DNA from: an uncultured Bacteroidales bacterium
GTDB taxonomy: Bacteria; Bacteroidota; Bacteroidia; Bacteroidales; UBA932
Assembly (NCBI GenBank): GCA_944322715.1
Contig: CALUPT010000013.1
Coordinates: 36,266-100,265, forward strand
Reading direction: 5' to 3'
DNA: 64,000 nt
Part shown: positions 57,036 to 64,000 of the stretch, piece after piece
Layout of the letters: each line of letters starts with the position of its first letter
How positions within the stretch are numbered: the first letter of the stretch is position 1
The notes under the pieces: generated by a model
The model's database searches: none
The model's input: the letters and a program-made list of their open reading frames with translations, nothing else
What the model was told of the DNA's origin: nothing
Made by a program: the position numbers and the translations under genes

Positions 57036-57051
57036 TGTGATCCGGTTGGGA
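57036..57051. repeat. Direct repeat copy 2, tRNA 3'-end-like (possible att site)
   Basis: Exact second copy of the 16-bp sequence at 56839, 197 bp away and about 240 bp before the integrase start. It fits a recombination junction or a scar of an earlier integration. Confidence 0.55.
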
Positions 57052-57192
57052 GTCCAAAATAACGCAAAACGCGGTACGCAGTAGCACACCAAGTATCAAG
57101 AATATGAATTACATATAATTGTAAATCAGATAAATATAAATAAATCTCCCCGGTACACCAAGTAGCACCAAAAACTACTACTTCCCAAATAT

Positions 57193-57220
57193 GTAGCCAA
57201 AAATACAACTTTTTGGCTAC
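57193..57220. promoter_or_regulatory. 11-bp inverted repeat at the integrase promoter
   Basis: GTAGCCAAAAA (57193-57203) and TTTTTGGCTAC (57210-57220) are perfect complements separated by six bases, just before the integrase -7 box. Likely an operator, an integrase arm site, or an upstream terminator. Confidence 0.6.
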
Positions 57221-57238
57221 ACTTAAAGTGTTATTTTG

Positions 57239-57246
57239 TATTTTTG
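57239..57246 (+). promoter_or_regulatory. Probable -7 box of the integrase gene
   Basis: TATTTTTG matches TAnnTTTG. A TTTG lies 23 bp upstream (57212-57215), slightly beyond the usual spacing, within the inverted repeat. Confidence 0.5.
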
Positions 57247-57292
57247 TAAAGCAGGTTGGAAGGTCGCAAATAATACCAACTGCACACAGATT

Positions 57293-58660
57293 ATGGCAAA
57301 AATAACTTGTACACTATCGGCCAAGGTCGATAAACAGACAGGAAAGTCTGAGATTCTGCTGAGAATGCAGAATAGGAAGATGGGCAACCGCCGCGCCCAC
57401 TCGCGGATATGGATTCTGCCCCAGTTTATGAACGAGACGAAAGGCGAGATAGAAATCAAAGCCCGCAAACTTACACCGGATGTCAAAGAAGCCTATGTCC
57501 AGAAAGGCAAGCTCGACAAACTCAAAAATCACCTCGTCATTATGGAACAAAGTACAGATGGAGCATTGATGTCAGAAACATGGTTTCAAGACACAATTGA
57601 CCGCTTTATGTTTCCAGAACAATACGAGGCGAAGGTTAAAAAGGAAAAGGAGTCTTTCTTTACAGTGTTTCAACGGTTTCTGGACACAAAGGACTTCGCT
57701 AAAGCTAGAGCCAAGCACTACCAGGTTCTGCTCCGCCTGATGGCAAGATGGGAACTATACAGAGGCAAAACCCTTGAACTCGACACCCTGCAGTCCGCAG
57801 ACCTGAATGAATTCAGAGATTTCCTGCGCAACGAACACAAACTTTTTCGCACAGACAAAGATGGCAAAAGACATCCAATAGCTAAATACGCCAAACTATA
57901 TGACCTCGTGCCGGAAAGCCGATACCCAGTAGAAAGAGGAGAAAACCATATCAATGGCATAATGAAAATGTTCCGCGCCTTTTACAACTGGTGCCTGGAT
58001 CAGGAAATTACAGCCAACGACCCTTTCCGCCGCTTCGCCATCGGCTCTCAAATTTACGGAACACCTGTTTATATCAGCATCGAGGAAAGAGATCAGATTG
58101 CCGATGCCGATATGGGAGGAAACAAACATCTGGAGACACAGAGAGACATCTTCATCTTCCAATGCTTTATCGGATGCAGAGTAAGTGACCTGTACTCAAT
58201 GACCGTTGACAACATTCTGACAGACAAACGCGGCACCTATATTGAATATGTCCCCACCAAGACAAAGGACGAAAACCCGAATGTCGTGAAAGTTTATCTC
58301 GCAGACAGAGCACTCGCTTTGGTATCGAAGTACAATAGCCAGGACAGAAAGAAACTATTTCCATTCATCGCTCAGCAGAACTACAACGATGCCATAAAAG
58401 CCGTATTTCACAAAGCCGGCATAGAAAGAATGGTGACAGTCAGAAACCCGGTAACCGGCAAGAACGAACAGAAATGTATCGCAGATGTAGCCAGTTCCCA
58501 CCTTGCCCGTAGAACCTTTGTAGGCAACCTCTACAAACAAGTCAAAGACCCGAACCTCGTCGGCAAGCTCTCCGGCCACAAAGAAGGCTCCCGAGCTTTC
58601 GCCCGCTACCGTGACATCGATGATGATATGGTAAGGGAAATGACGGATTTGTTGGAGTAA
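57293..58660 (+). CDS. int: Tyrosine recombinase/integrase
   Basis: A site-specific recombinase that inserts and excises the element. The start at 57293 (MAKITCTLS) gives 455 residues; the longer frame starts at the -7 box. It has an N-terminal Arm-DNA-binding domain (SAKVDKQTGKSEILLRM), a SAM-like core-binding domain, and a catalytic domain. Catalytic residues are visible: Arg296 in GCRVSDL, His403 and Arg406 in SSHLARRTF, His429 in LSGHKEGS, and Tyr439 in RAFARYRDID. This matches Bacteroides conjugative/mobilizable-element integrases. Confidence 0.93.
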   Translation: MAKITCTLSAKVDKQTGKSEILLRMQNRKMGNRRAHSRIWILPQFMNETKGEIEIKARKLTPDVKEAYVQKGKLDKLKNHLVIMEQSTDGALMSETWFQDTIDRFMFPEQYEAKVKKEKESFFTVFQRFLDTKDFAKARAKHYQVLLRLMARWELYRGKTLELDTLQSADLNEFRDFLRNEHKLFRTDKDGKRHPIAKYAKLYDLVPESRYPVERGENHINGIMKMFRAFYNWCLDQEITANDPFRRFAIGSQIYGTPVYISIEERDQIADADMGGNKHLETQRDIFIFQCFIGCRVSDLYSMTVDNILTDKRGTYIEYVPTKTKDENPNVVKVYLADRALALVSKYNSQDRKKLFPFIAQQNYNDAIKAVFHKAGIERMVTVRNPVTGKNEQKCIADVASSHLARRTFVGNLYKQVKDPNLVGKLSGHKEGSRAFARYRDIDDDMVREMTDLLE

Positions 58661-58709
58661 AATATTTAGACATTTAATTATGAATCTTTATCTTGAATAA
58701 GAGAAAAGA

Positions 58710-58717
58710 TATATTTG
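58710..58717 (+). promoter_or_regulatory. Probable -7 box of the AT-rich cargo gene
   Basis: TATATTTG matches TAnnTTTG, 40 bp before the start codon at 58758. The gene therefore seems to have its own promoter separate from int. Confidence 0.45.
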
Positions 58718-58757
58718 TAATGATATTTTAAAGAATTTTACATTCCTATAAATTTGG

Positions 58758-59657
58758 ATGGTTATGGACTATATGACAATTATCGGACTATTGAGTGGCG
58801 TTATTACCGTAATATCGTTTATATTTTATCTTAAAGATAAGTTCAGAAAAAGCTATATTGAATTTGATAATAATGAGACATTTCCGTTATTTAATAATAA
58901 GTTTGATAAAATCAATCTAGAGATATTGTACAGAGGTCAGGAGATAAAAAATAATATATACTACTTTAAGTGTAAAATAACAAATCATAGCTTTCAGGAT
59001 ATATCGAAATATGACTTAATATCGCCACTAAAAATACATTTCAAAAAAGGTAAAGTTCTTGAATGTTTTGCGGAACGAGATGATAAGATTGATTTGGATT
59101 TCGTTATATCTGATAAAAGAAATGATGTTACAATAAGTTGGGACTTGTTCAAAAATGAAAGAATAATTGAATTTGGATTTATTGTTGAATTTGCAGATTC
59201 CAAAAAAAGAATTGATATCTACAATGATATAGATTTAGATTACAGGATAAAAAATGTAAATGGAATGATAAAGTCTGGTGGTAGATACAATGCAAAATTC
59301 TTTTACAATGTACTATTGACATTTTCTGTTATAATTTTATTAGGATTTATATATCAACACATTAAGTATCCAATTTTTAATAAAGATGCTACAAATATTC
59401 AGATGATTGAACAAAAGTATATGAATGTTGTTGATTCGTCTGAGGTTGTTTTGACCTTTGGATTAAGTCCGTATCAAGTGGAAAAATTTAAATGTACGCC
59501 TGATAATGTTGGTAACGAATATATCTTAGTAGCAAATGATATGAAATCTTCTAAACTTGCATATTGGGGACATATTATTATGCTGCTTTTGGGACCTATT
59601 GCGATGATTTTTGCTATATGGTATTTCGCAAAAAAGATTCATTCAATTAAACAGTGA
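58758..59657 (+). CDS. AT-rich cargo gene for a three-helix membrane protein
   Basis: A 299-residue protein I do not recognise. It has an N-terminal membrane helix (IIGLLSGVITVISFIFYL), about 150 residues of soluble beta-rich domain rich in Asp, Lys and Ile, a second helix (FFYNVLLTFSVIILLGFIY), about 65 residues, and a C-terminal helix (IIMLLLGPIAMIFAIWYF). By eye its DNA is far more AT-rich than its neighbours, suggesting recent transfer from another source. Small membrane proteins of this type are often defence or accessory cargo, but nothing here proves that. ATG 58764 is an alternative start. Confidence 0.65.
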   Translation: MVMDYMTIIGLLSGVITVISFIFYLKDKFRKSYIEFDNNETFPLFNNKFDKINLEILYRGQEIKNNIYYFKCKITNHSFQDISKYDLISPLKIHFKKGKVLECFAERDDKIDLDFVISDKRNDVTISWDLFKNERIIEFGFIVEFADSKKRIDIYNDIDLDYRIKNVNGMIKSGGRYNAKFFYNVLLTFSVIILLGFIYQHIKYPIFNKDATNIQMIEQKYMNVVDSSEVVLTFGLSPYQVEKFKCTPDNVGNEYILVANDMKSSKLAYWGHIIMLLLGPIAMIFAIWYFAKKIHSIKQ

Positions 59658-59782
59658 ACTTCCGTTCTTACCGCTTTTAAATATCTGGCTCTTTATTTGA
59701 TGAACAAAGGTATCCTCTTAAACGAATTATTCTAATTTAAGATTTTGTCTTGATGTGCCTTAAATAGTTGTGTTCCCATGTG

Positions 59783-60151
59783 TTACAAGGAACGCAACAG
59801 TGTTACATACTTCTGATATACAGCTCTATCTTTATGCAGAGTGCAATTTTTATGGGTTCCCTCGTAGTATAAAATAGACTCCATATACACCTCCAGAGCC
59901 CTACTCAGTTTATCCTTTCCATAAACTTCATAAATCTTAGAGAGGAAATAATCTCTTAATCCGGAAGAAATTATTCGTTTATGCTGACCACCATCAAGCA
60001 TCATTTTAAACGCTCTATAATAATCAGCAAAAGAGTTCACATTGACATTAAATGCTTTATTGATATACTCTTTGGCTTCCGCAAGAGATTTTTTCCCGTC
60101 ATATACAGATTTGGCCGATATGTATATGGCTTCCATTACTTCCTTTTCCAT
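59783..60151 (-). CDS. Small helical cargo protein of unknown function
   Basis: A 122-residue soluble, mostly helical protein: EAIYISAKSVYDGKKSLAEA, then VNVNSFADYYRAFKMMLDGG, then YFLSKIYEVYGKDKLSRALE. From memory, this resembles the N-terminal domain of some HNH-endonuclease-annotated proteins, in which a similar helical segment ends in YYEG; no HNH nuclease is encoded here. It is transcribed opposite to its neighbours from a TACCTTTG -7 box. Function unknown. Confidence 0.6.
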   Translation of the reverse strand: MEKEVMEAIYISAKSVYDGKKSLAEAKEYINKAFNVNVNSFADYYRAFKMMLDGGQHKRIISSGLRDYFLSKIYEVYGKDKLSRALEVYMESILYYEGTHKNCTLHKDRAVYQKYVTLLRSL

Positions 60152-60202
60152 AAATCCTAATCATTATTAAGTTATATTGCTGTAATTCACATAAAATCGT
60201 CA

Positions 60203-60210
60203 CAAAGGTA
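60203..60210 (-). promoter_or_regulatory. Probable -7 box of the small cargo gene
   Basis: The minus strand reads TACCTTTG, matching TAnnTTTG, about 52 bp before the start codon at 60151. Confidence 0.45.
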
Positions 60211-60281
60211 ATGCAAAATCTTACATATAAAATATCAGCCATCTATTGATAACTTTATTATCTTATTCATGCCATTCTTAC

Positions 60282-60289
60282 TACCTTTG
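60282..60289 (+). promoter_or_regulatory. Probable -7 box of the frameshifted element gene
   Basis: TACCTTTG matches TAnnTTTG and lies inside a longer frame starting at 60269, so it supports the start at 60320. Confidence 0.45.
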
Positions 60290-60319
60290 TTAGTCCATTA
60301 CCCTATTCAAAGCAACACT

Positions 60320-61227
60320 ATGGACACTAACCCTCTGACCAGAGTAGAAATATGGCATCTTGAAAATGTGCTGTTCAAGCTCTACCGAACAATACAGAGC
60401 TGTGTGGATTCTATTGACCCCGGACTGATTAACCTATTCGATTTCTCCGACTCAATGACATGGATAGACAAGGATACTCTCATTACAGAATTCTTCGAAA
60501 ACCGCAATATTATGAATATGGAGGATTTGCAGTCGTTGAACTCTCAAAAGAAAATTTTATCAGACTTCGGAACTTCATCATAGAGACTCAGGACATAGGT
60601 CTTGCACTTGACCTCACGGAACAGGAACTAAACCTGCATTCATTCATAATCTTCCTCAAAGGTCTCAACGAAAATATCGAAGGCTGTCTGTCATCCATTA
60701 CATATCTTGAAATGCTCCGGGACTTCCGTTATGAAATATACAAGTGGGTGTGCTTCCATGCAAACAGAATCGGCAGCACCATCGATTGTGAAATCAAACG
60801 CAGACAGGAGGTAACATCCCTGATTGCAGAAAACCTCGACAGTATCCACATAAAATACCACCCTCAAACACAAAGTACAATCAGTATATTGGAAGATCCC
60901 GAAACAGAAGAAACATTTGACCTCTCCGACTATTTCAAACACCACTACGACAAAGCAAAAATATTAAAGATTTATAAACAGATCAGTGTCCTGGCATACG
61001 AACAGGAAGACCTCTACATATCCAAAATCATTTCCCTCATCGCCTGTGCACACTACAGAGGCCTGCTGCGCTGCTCATACGCCAAAACGATAAAAGCCAC
61101 TCTCGCCAAATTCCACATCGAAGTCAAGAAAAACTACCTCCATCCCGCCACATTCGGTCAACCCACAGAAAAGGGACGGCTGCGAGAAGCCTACCAAGAA
61201 GCGGTAGCATTCTACGACGCACTATAG
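60320..61227 (+). pseudogene. Element gene of unknown function, frameshifted
   Basis: The first frame (MDTNPLTRVEIWHLENVLF...) reads to about 60550, where CAAAAGAAAATTTT occurs. From there only the -1 frame continues sensibly: KENFIRLRNFIIETQDIGL through CHANRIGSTIDCEIKRR to GQPTEKGRLREAYQEAVAFY. One lost base explains the break; the restored protein would have about 302 residues. It is helical with no recognised motif. Its place between cargo and the HTH gene suggests a conserved component of this element family. Confidence 0.65.
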
Positions 61228-61298
61228 TTAATCGTTTTCAGCCATTGCAAATAAGATAAACATCTGCTGCAAACACATATAGTCATTAACCAATCTCA

Positions 61299-61322
61299 AT
61301 CGCATTATCCAGTTAATGCGAT
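61299..61322. promoter_or_regulatory. 9-bp inverted repeat, possible operator
   Basis: ATCGCATTA (61299-61307) and TAATGCGAT (61314-61322) flank a 6-bp spacer, about 40 bp upstream of the -7 box of the HTH gene. No T run follows, so it is more likely an operator than a terminator. Confidence 0.5.
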
Positions 61323-61359
61323 AGTCCGGTCACGCCCCTCATCGACACAATACTCCCTC

Positions 61360-61367
61360 TAATTTTG
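61360..61367 (+). promoter_or_regulatory. Probable -7 box of the HTH-ATPase-primase operon
   Basis: TAATTTTG matches TAnnTTTG. It implies a GC-rich leader of about 110 nt before the HTH gene, with a GCGCAC/GTGCGC hairpin at 61428-61449 inside it. Confidence 0.45.
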
Positions 61368-61483
61368 TAAATGAGGAAAGACCGGATGAAAGCAAGGCTC
61401 CGGATCCCACTCCATACACCGAACGAAGCGCACCACCTTGCGAGTGCGCCGGGAGGGGTGCAATTCCTAAATAACAACAAGAT

Positions 61484-61822
61484 ATGGGAATTGATATTAT
61501 CACTCTCTACAAAGAGTGTCCGGATGCTGTCGTAAAAGTGAAAGTAAGCGACATCATCGAAGCTAACCGCAGCCTCATTTCAGAGGCAATCGACCAATAC
61601 GAAAAGTCCCGTCAGGAACTTGACATGACCGAACTGATGACAGGTCAGGAAGTCGAAGAATTCCTCGGGATATCCAAGACCACCCGTGAGCGCTGGAGCA
61701 AGCCGGACGCATTCGGGCAGCCTCCGCTATTGCCGAAAATCAAAGTCGGATGGCAAGTAAGATACAAAAGGTCAGATGTCGAGCAGGTAAAAGTAAAGGA
61801 GGACTTCAAATATGGAAAATAA
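61484..61822 (+). CDS. Helix-turn-helix excisionase-like protein
   Basis: A 112-residue protein. The C-terminal half is a MerR/excisionase-type winged HTH of the helix_turn_helix_17 kind: LMTGQEVEEFLGISKTTRERW, then QVRYKRSDVEQV as the wing. The N-terminal half is a short helical region. In Bacteroidota elements this protein is normally encoded just before the ATPase and primase genes and probably controls excision or replication. The 3' end overlaps the ATPase start by 11 bp. Confidence 0.8.
   Translation: MGIDIITLYKECPDAVVKVKVSDIIEANRSLISEAIDQYEKSRQELDMTELMTGQEVEEFLGISKTTRERWSKPDAFGQPPLLPKIKVGWQVRYKRSDVEQVKVKEDFKYGK
61795..61802 (+). promoter_or_regulatory. Strong ribosome binding site of the ATPase gene
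   Basis: AAAGGAGG lies 9 bp before the ATG at 61812. Such a perfect Shine-Dalgarno is absent before the chromosomal genes examined here. Confidence 0.6.
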
Positions 61823-62940
61823 CGACTGCGCTCAAACCACGCAACCGCAGGACTTCAACCCCGTAGAAGCCATCCACCGGGAAATCGAGCAGGTCTCCAG
61901 CTCCGGCCTTGTCGGAATGCTCCGGATCAAGACCGCCAACCAGACCATTCTCGATGCCGCAACCCGTCCGAACCCCAAAGACCTCTACCACAGCCTCTGG
62001 TACGAGGGCGAAGTATGCTGCCTGTTCGCCGACTCCAACCTCGGAAAATCCATCTATGCAGTACAGATGGCCGATGAAATCGCACGCGACCAGAAAATCC
62101 TCTATGTTGATTGCGAACTCTCCGACAAACAGTTCCAGCTCCGCTACTTCAACCCCGAAACAGGCTCCCGCCACCTCTTCCCCGAGAATTTTCTCAGAGC
62201 AGAGATTGTTGCAGAAGCCATAAGAGCCGAGAACTACGAAGAAAACTTCTTCACCAACATCGAATCCGCCGCCCAGACAGTAGGTGCAAAAGTCATCATC
62301 ATAGACAACCTCACTACCTCTGCAATGCCTCCGAAAAAGGAGATGTAGCCGGAATCTTCATGATGAAACTCATGTCACTGAAGAAGAAACACGGCTGGTC
62401 TCTGCTGATTATCGCCCATACCCCGAAAAGGAATATGAGCAACCCCATCACGCAGAATGACCTCGCAGGCTCCAAGAAACTCTACAACTTCTTTGACAGC
62501 GTCTTCGCCATCGGCAAGAGCGCCAAGGACAACCGCCTGCGCTATGTCAAGCAGATCAAGGTCAGAGCCGGAGAATACCGCTACGACTCCGACAATGTGA
62601 TAGTCTATGAAATAGACCCTGGAGACGGCTTCCTGCACTTCGAACTCATCGGCTACGCCTGTGAGAAAGAACACCTCAAAGCGAAAGAAGATGACGAAAA
62701 CGCGACAGAAATGCAGAATATCCTCGACCTCAAAAATCAAGGCAAGACCATCCGTGACATAGCCTGCATAATGGGGATGAGCAAATCATCAGTCGGAAGG
62801 GTACTCAAAAAGGCAGAAGCCAATGCTGCAGCACATGCATCGGCCAAACCCGAAGCAAAAAGCCAAAGCAGAAAGAACAGCCTCAACCGACGGCCAAAGC
62901 CGAAGAAACTACACTTTTCGAAAAGGAGGTGGAATTATGA
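61812..62940 (+). pseudogene. RepA/DnaB-like AAA ATPase of the element, frameshifted
   Basis: The first frame has LWYEGEVCCLFADSNLGKSI (a Walker A variant, DSNLGKS) and KVIIIDNLT (Walker B) but stops at 62348 as written. One lost base near 62314 moves sense to the frame YLCNASEKGDVAGIF, LLIIAHTPKRNMSNP, QNDLAGSKKLYNFFDSVFAI. Near 62864 an A5 run again shifts it; one more A would give KPKQKEQPQPTAKAEETTLF and EKEVEL with TGA at 62938-62940, overlapping the next ATG. So two single-base losses are present. An HTH segment (IRDIACIMGMSKSSVGRVLKK) follows the ATPase core. Its role is probably element replication. Confidence 0.75.
62923..62930 (+). promoter_or_regulatory. Strong ribosome binding site of the Toprim gene
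   Basis: AAGGAGGT lies 6 bp before the ATG at 62937. It confirms that start, in a frame that is open to the end of the window. Confidence 0.65.
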
Positions 62941-64000
62941 GAACGGAATCCACATACAGCCTTCAGAAATACTCAGGGCGTAACTCCCGGCATACCTGTC
63001 CCTCCTGCGGCAGACCTCACTGCTTCTCCTGCTATGTTGATTCCGATGGCAATATACTGGACGAAACAGCAGGCCGCTGCGACCACGAATCTTCATGCGG
63101 CTACCACAAAACCCCGAAACAATACTTCGAGGAACACCCGTCCCTAAGCCAAGACTGGAGAACCCAGCCCACAGGCCGTAATCACTCATCTGCCCGGCAG
63201 CGCACTGCCCATAACAGACAACAGAACCAACAACAAACCAAACAAAAACCGCTATGCACAATATCAAGAATACTGCTCGAAAAATCGGTGCGCAAAGACA
63301 TCCCAAGTACCTTCGTCACATTTCTCCGGACAATTTTTCCGGAAGAAACCGTCACCTCACTAATCGCGAGATACAATCTCGGCGTAACCAGATCAAGAGA
63401 TGTCATCTACTTTCAGGTCGATGTAAAAGGTAACATCCGCACCGGCAAAATCATGAAGTACAACCCGGCCACAGACAAACGAGTCAAAGACCCCGGCACA
63501 CCTTTCAAGATCAACTGGGTACATTCAGTGATGAAATATGCCGGACAACTCCCCGAAAACTGGGAACTGACCCAATGCCTGTTCGGAGAGCATCTTCTCT
63601 CAGCCATTGATGAAAAGCAAAAGACCGTAGCCCTGGTGGAATCCGAAAAGACAGCCATCATAGCCTCCGGCATCATGCCCAAATACATCTGGCTGGCCAC
63701 CGGCGGCAAGTCACAGCTCAAACCCGAGAAACTCTCCGTCCTCAAAGACAGGAAAGTCATAGCCTTCCCCGATGTGGACGGCTATCAGGAATGGAAAGAG
63801 AAACTATCCAAAATCGAAGGCCTGACGATAACCGTCTCCGATGTCCTGGAAAAGAACGCTACAGATAAAGAACGGCTCAATCACATCGACATCGCCGACT
63901 GGCTCATCAAATGGCGACAGGAATGCATCCGCCAATTCGGCGGGACAGATGCTGTCCCATTCGCAGGCCACAACCACGGCACATGGGACAAAACCGACAT
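62937..64000 (+). CDS. Zinc-finger/Toprim primase-like protein (DUF6371-like), 3' end outside window
   Basis: The frame is open from ATG 62937 to the last base, at least 354 residues. The N-terminus has a zinc-finger pattern (CPSCGRPHCFSCY with Cys21, 24, 29, 32, then CDHESSCGYH), as in CHC2-type primases and, as I recall, DUF6371 proteins. A Toprim-like centre follows: Glu in VALVESEKTAIIASG and the DxD in VIAFPDVDGYQEW. It is preceded by a perfect Shine-Dalgarno and overlaps the intended ATPase stop (ATGA). A role in initiating element DNA synthesis is inferred. Confidence 0.8.
   Translation, partial: MRTESTYSLQKYSGRNSRHTCPSCGRPHCFSCYVDSDGNILDETAGRCDHESSCGYHKTPKQYFEEHPSLSQDWRTQPTGRNHSSARQRTAHNRQQNQQQTKQKPLCTISRILLEKSVRKDIPSTFVTFLRTIFPEETVTSLIARYNLGVTRSRDVIYFQVDVKGNIRTGKIMKYNPATDKRVKDPGTPFKINWVHSVMKYAGQLPENWELTQCLFGEHLLSAIDEKQKTVALVESEKTAIIASGIMPKYIWLATGGKSQLKPEKLSVLKDRKVIAFPDVDGYQEWKEKLSKIEGLTITVSDVLEKNATDKERLNHIDIADWLIKWRQECIRQFGGTDAVPFAGHNHGTWDKTD

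Larger units (their letters stand above)
56569..57292. other. Non-coding junction with inverted and direct repeats
   Basis: About 720 bp without a convincing gene. It holds the HEPN promoter, a 16-bp inverted repeat (56643-56692), two tRNA-like 16-bp direct repeats (56839 and 57036), a terminator (56857), a CGCCTGAC/GTCAGGCG hairpin (57003-57022) and an 11-bp inverted repeat at the integrase promoter (57193-57220). A 117-codon minus-strand frame at 56855-57208 lies over these structures and looks spurious. Confidence 0.7.
56839..64000 (+). mobile_element. Left part of an integrative/mobilizable element
   Basis: From the att-like repeats onward the content is integrase, AT-rich cargo, a frameshifted element gene, HTH protein, AAA ATPase and Toprim primase-like protein. 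That order is typical of Bacteroidota integrative elements. Base composition and codon choice differ from the chromosome, and two genes carry strong Shine-Dalgarno sequences unlike the host genes examined. The right end and any mobilization genes lie beyond the window. The adjacent HEPN/MNT remnant may belong to this or an older element. Confidence 0.75.

Noticed and set aside
56839..57051. Complete tRNA gene at the tRNA-like repeats
   Set aside because: Only about 16-18 bp match a tRNA end; no D-arm or anticodon arm can be drawn on either side.
56855..57208. 117-codon minus-strand frame in the integrase upstream region
   Set aside because: It overlaps a terminator, an att-like repeat and a hairpin, and the peptide has no homology I recognise. 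Treated as non-coding.

Overview
The window is chromosomal DNA from a member of the Bacteroidales (phylum Bacteroidota). The evidence is a SusC/SusD pair, GldH, a fused DAHP synthase-chorismate mutase, a diheme SdhC/FrdC-type cytochrome b, many lipoproteins with short lipoboxes, and TAnnTTTG promoter -7 elements in front of many genes with little Shine-Dalgarno signal. The glycosidases suggest a gut or rumen lineage; no species can be named from this sequence. No rRNA, complete tRNA or CRISPR array was seen.

Positions 1-55703 are ordinary, densely packed chromosome. In order: the end of a SusC/SusD/DUF5017 glycan-uptake locus; a U32 peptidase; TPR and M16-like envelope genes; hemW; a secreted GH2 enzyme after miaA; lgt, a HAD phosphatase and trxA; a compact run (beta-barrel, polyprenyl synthase, holB, ricT, gldH, trmB); aminopeptidase P, TrpB2 and a lone sdhC; pyrH-frr; a four-gene phenylalanine/tyrosine operon; lpxK-pfkA; dusB; a surface lipoprotein pair; a 2-oxoglutarate/glutamate group (korAB, gdhA, SLC13 transporter) followed by a porin and an esterase; an etfBA-acyl-CoA dehydrogenase operon; and a GH78 rhamnosidase.

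From about 55.7 kb the composition and gene content change to mobile DNA. This part holds a decayed HEPN/MNT pair, two 16-bp direct repeats resembling a tRNA 3' end, a tyrosine integrase, AT-rich cargo, an HTH protein, a helicase-like ATPase and a zinc-finger/Toprim primase-like gene that runs off the window. It is the left end of an integrative or mobilizable element. Several of its genes carry single-base losses, which are either true decay or assembly error.

The most interesting signal is at 30149-30290. A 21-codon leader ORF with five Phe and two Tyr codons is followed by mutually exclusive RNA pairings that end in a strong intrinsic terminator immediately before pheA. This is a textbook attenuator layout for the Phe/Tyr operon. 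A second notable signal is a G8 tract that breaks a surface lipoprotein gene in a way one added G would restore, which suggests phase variation.
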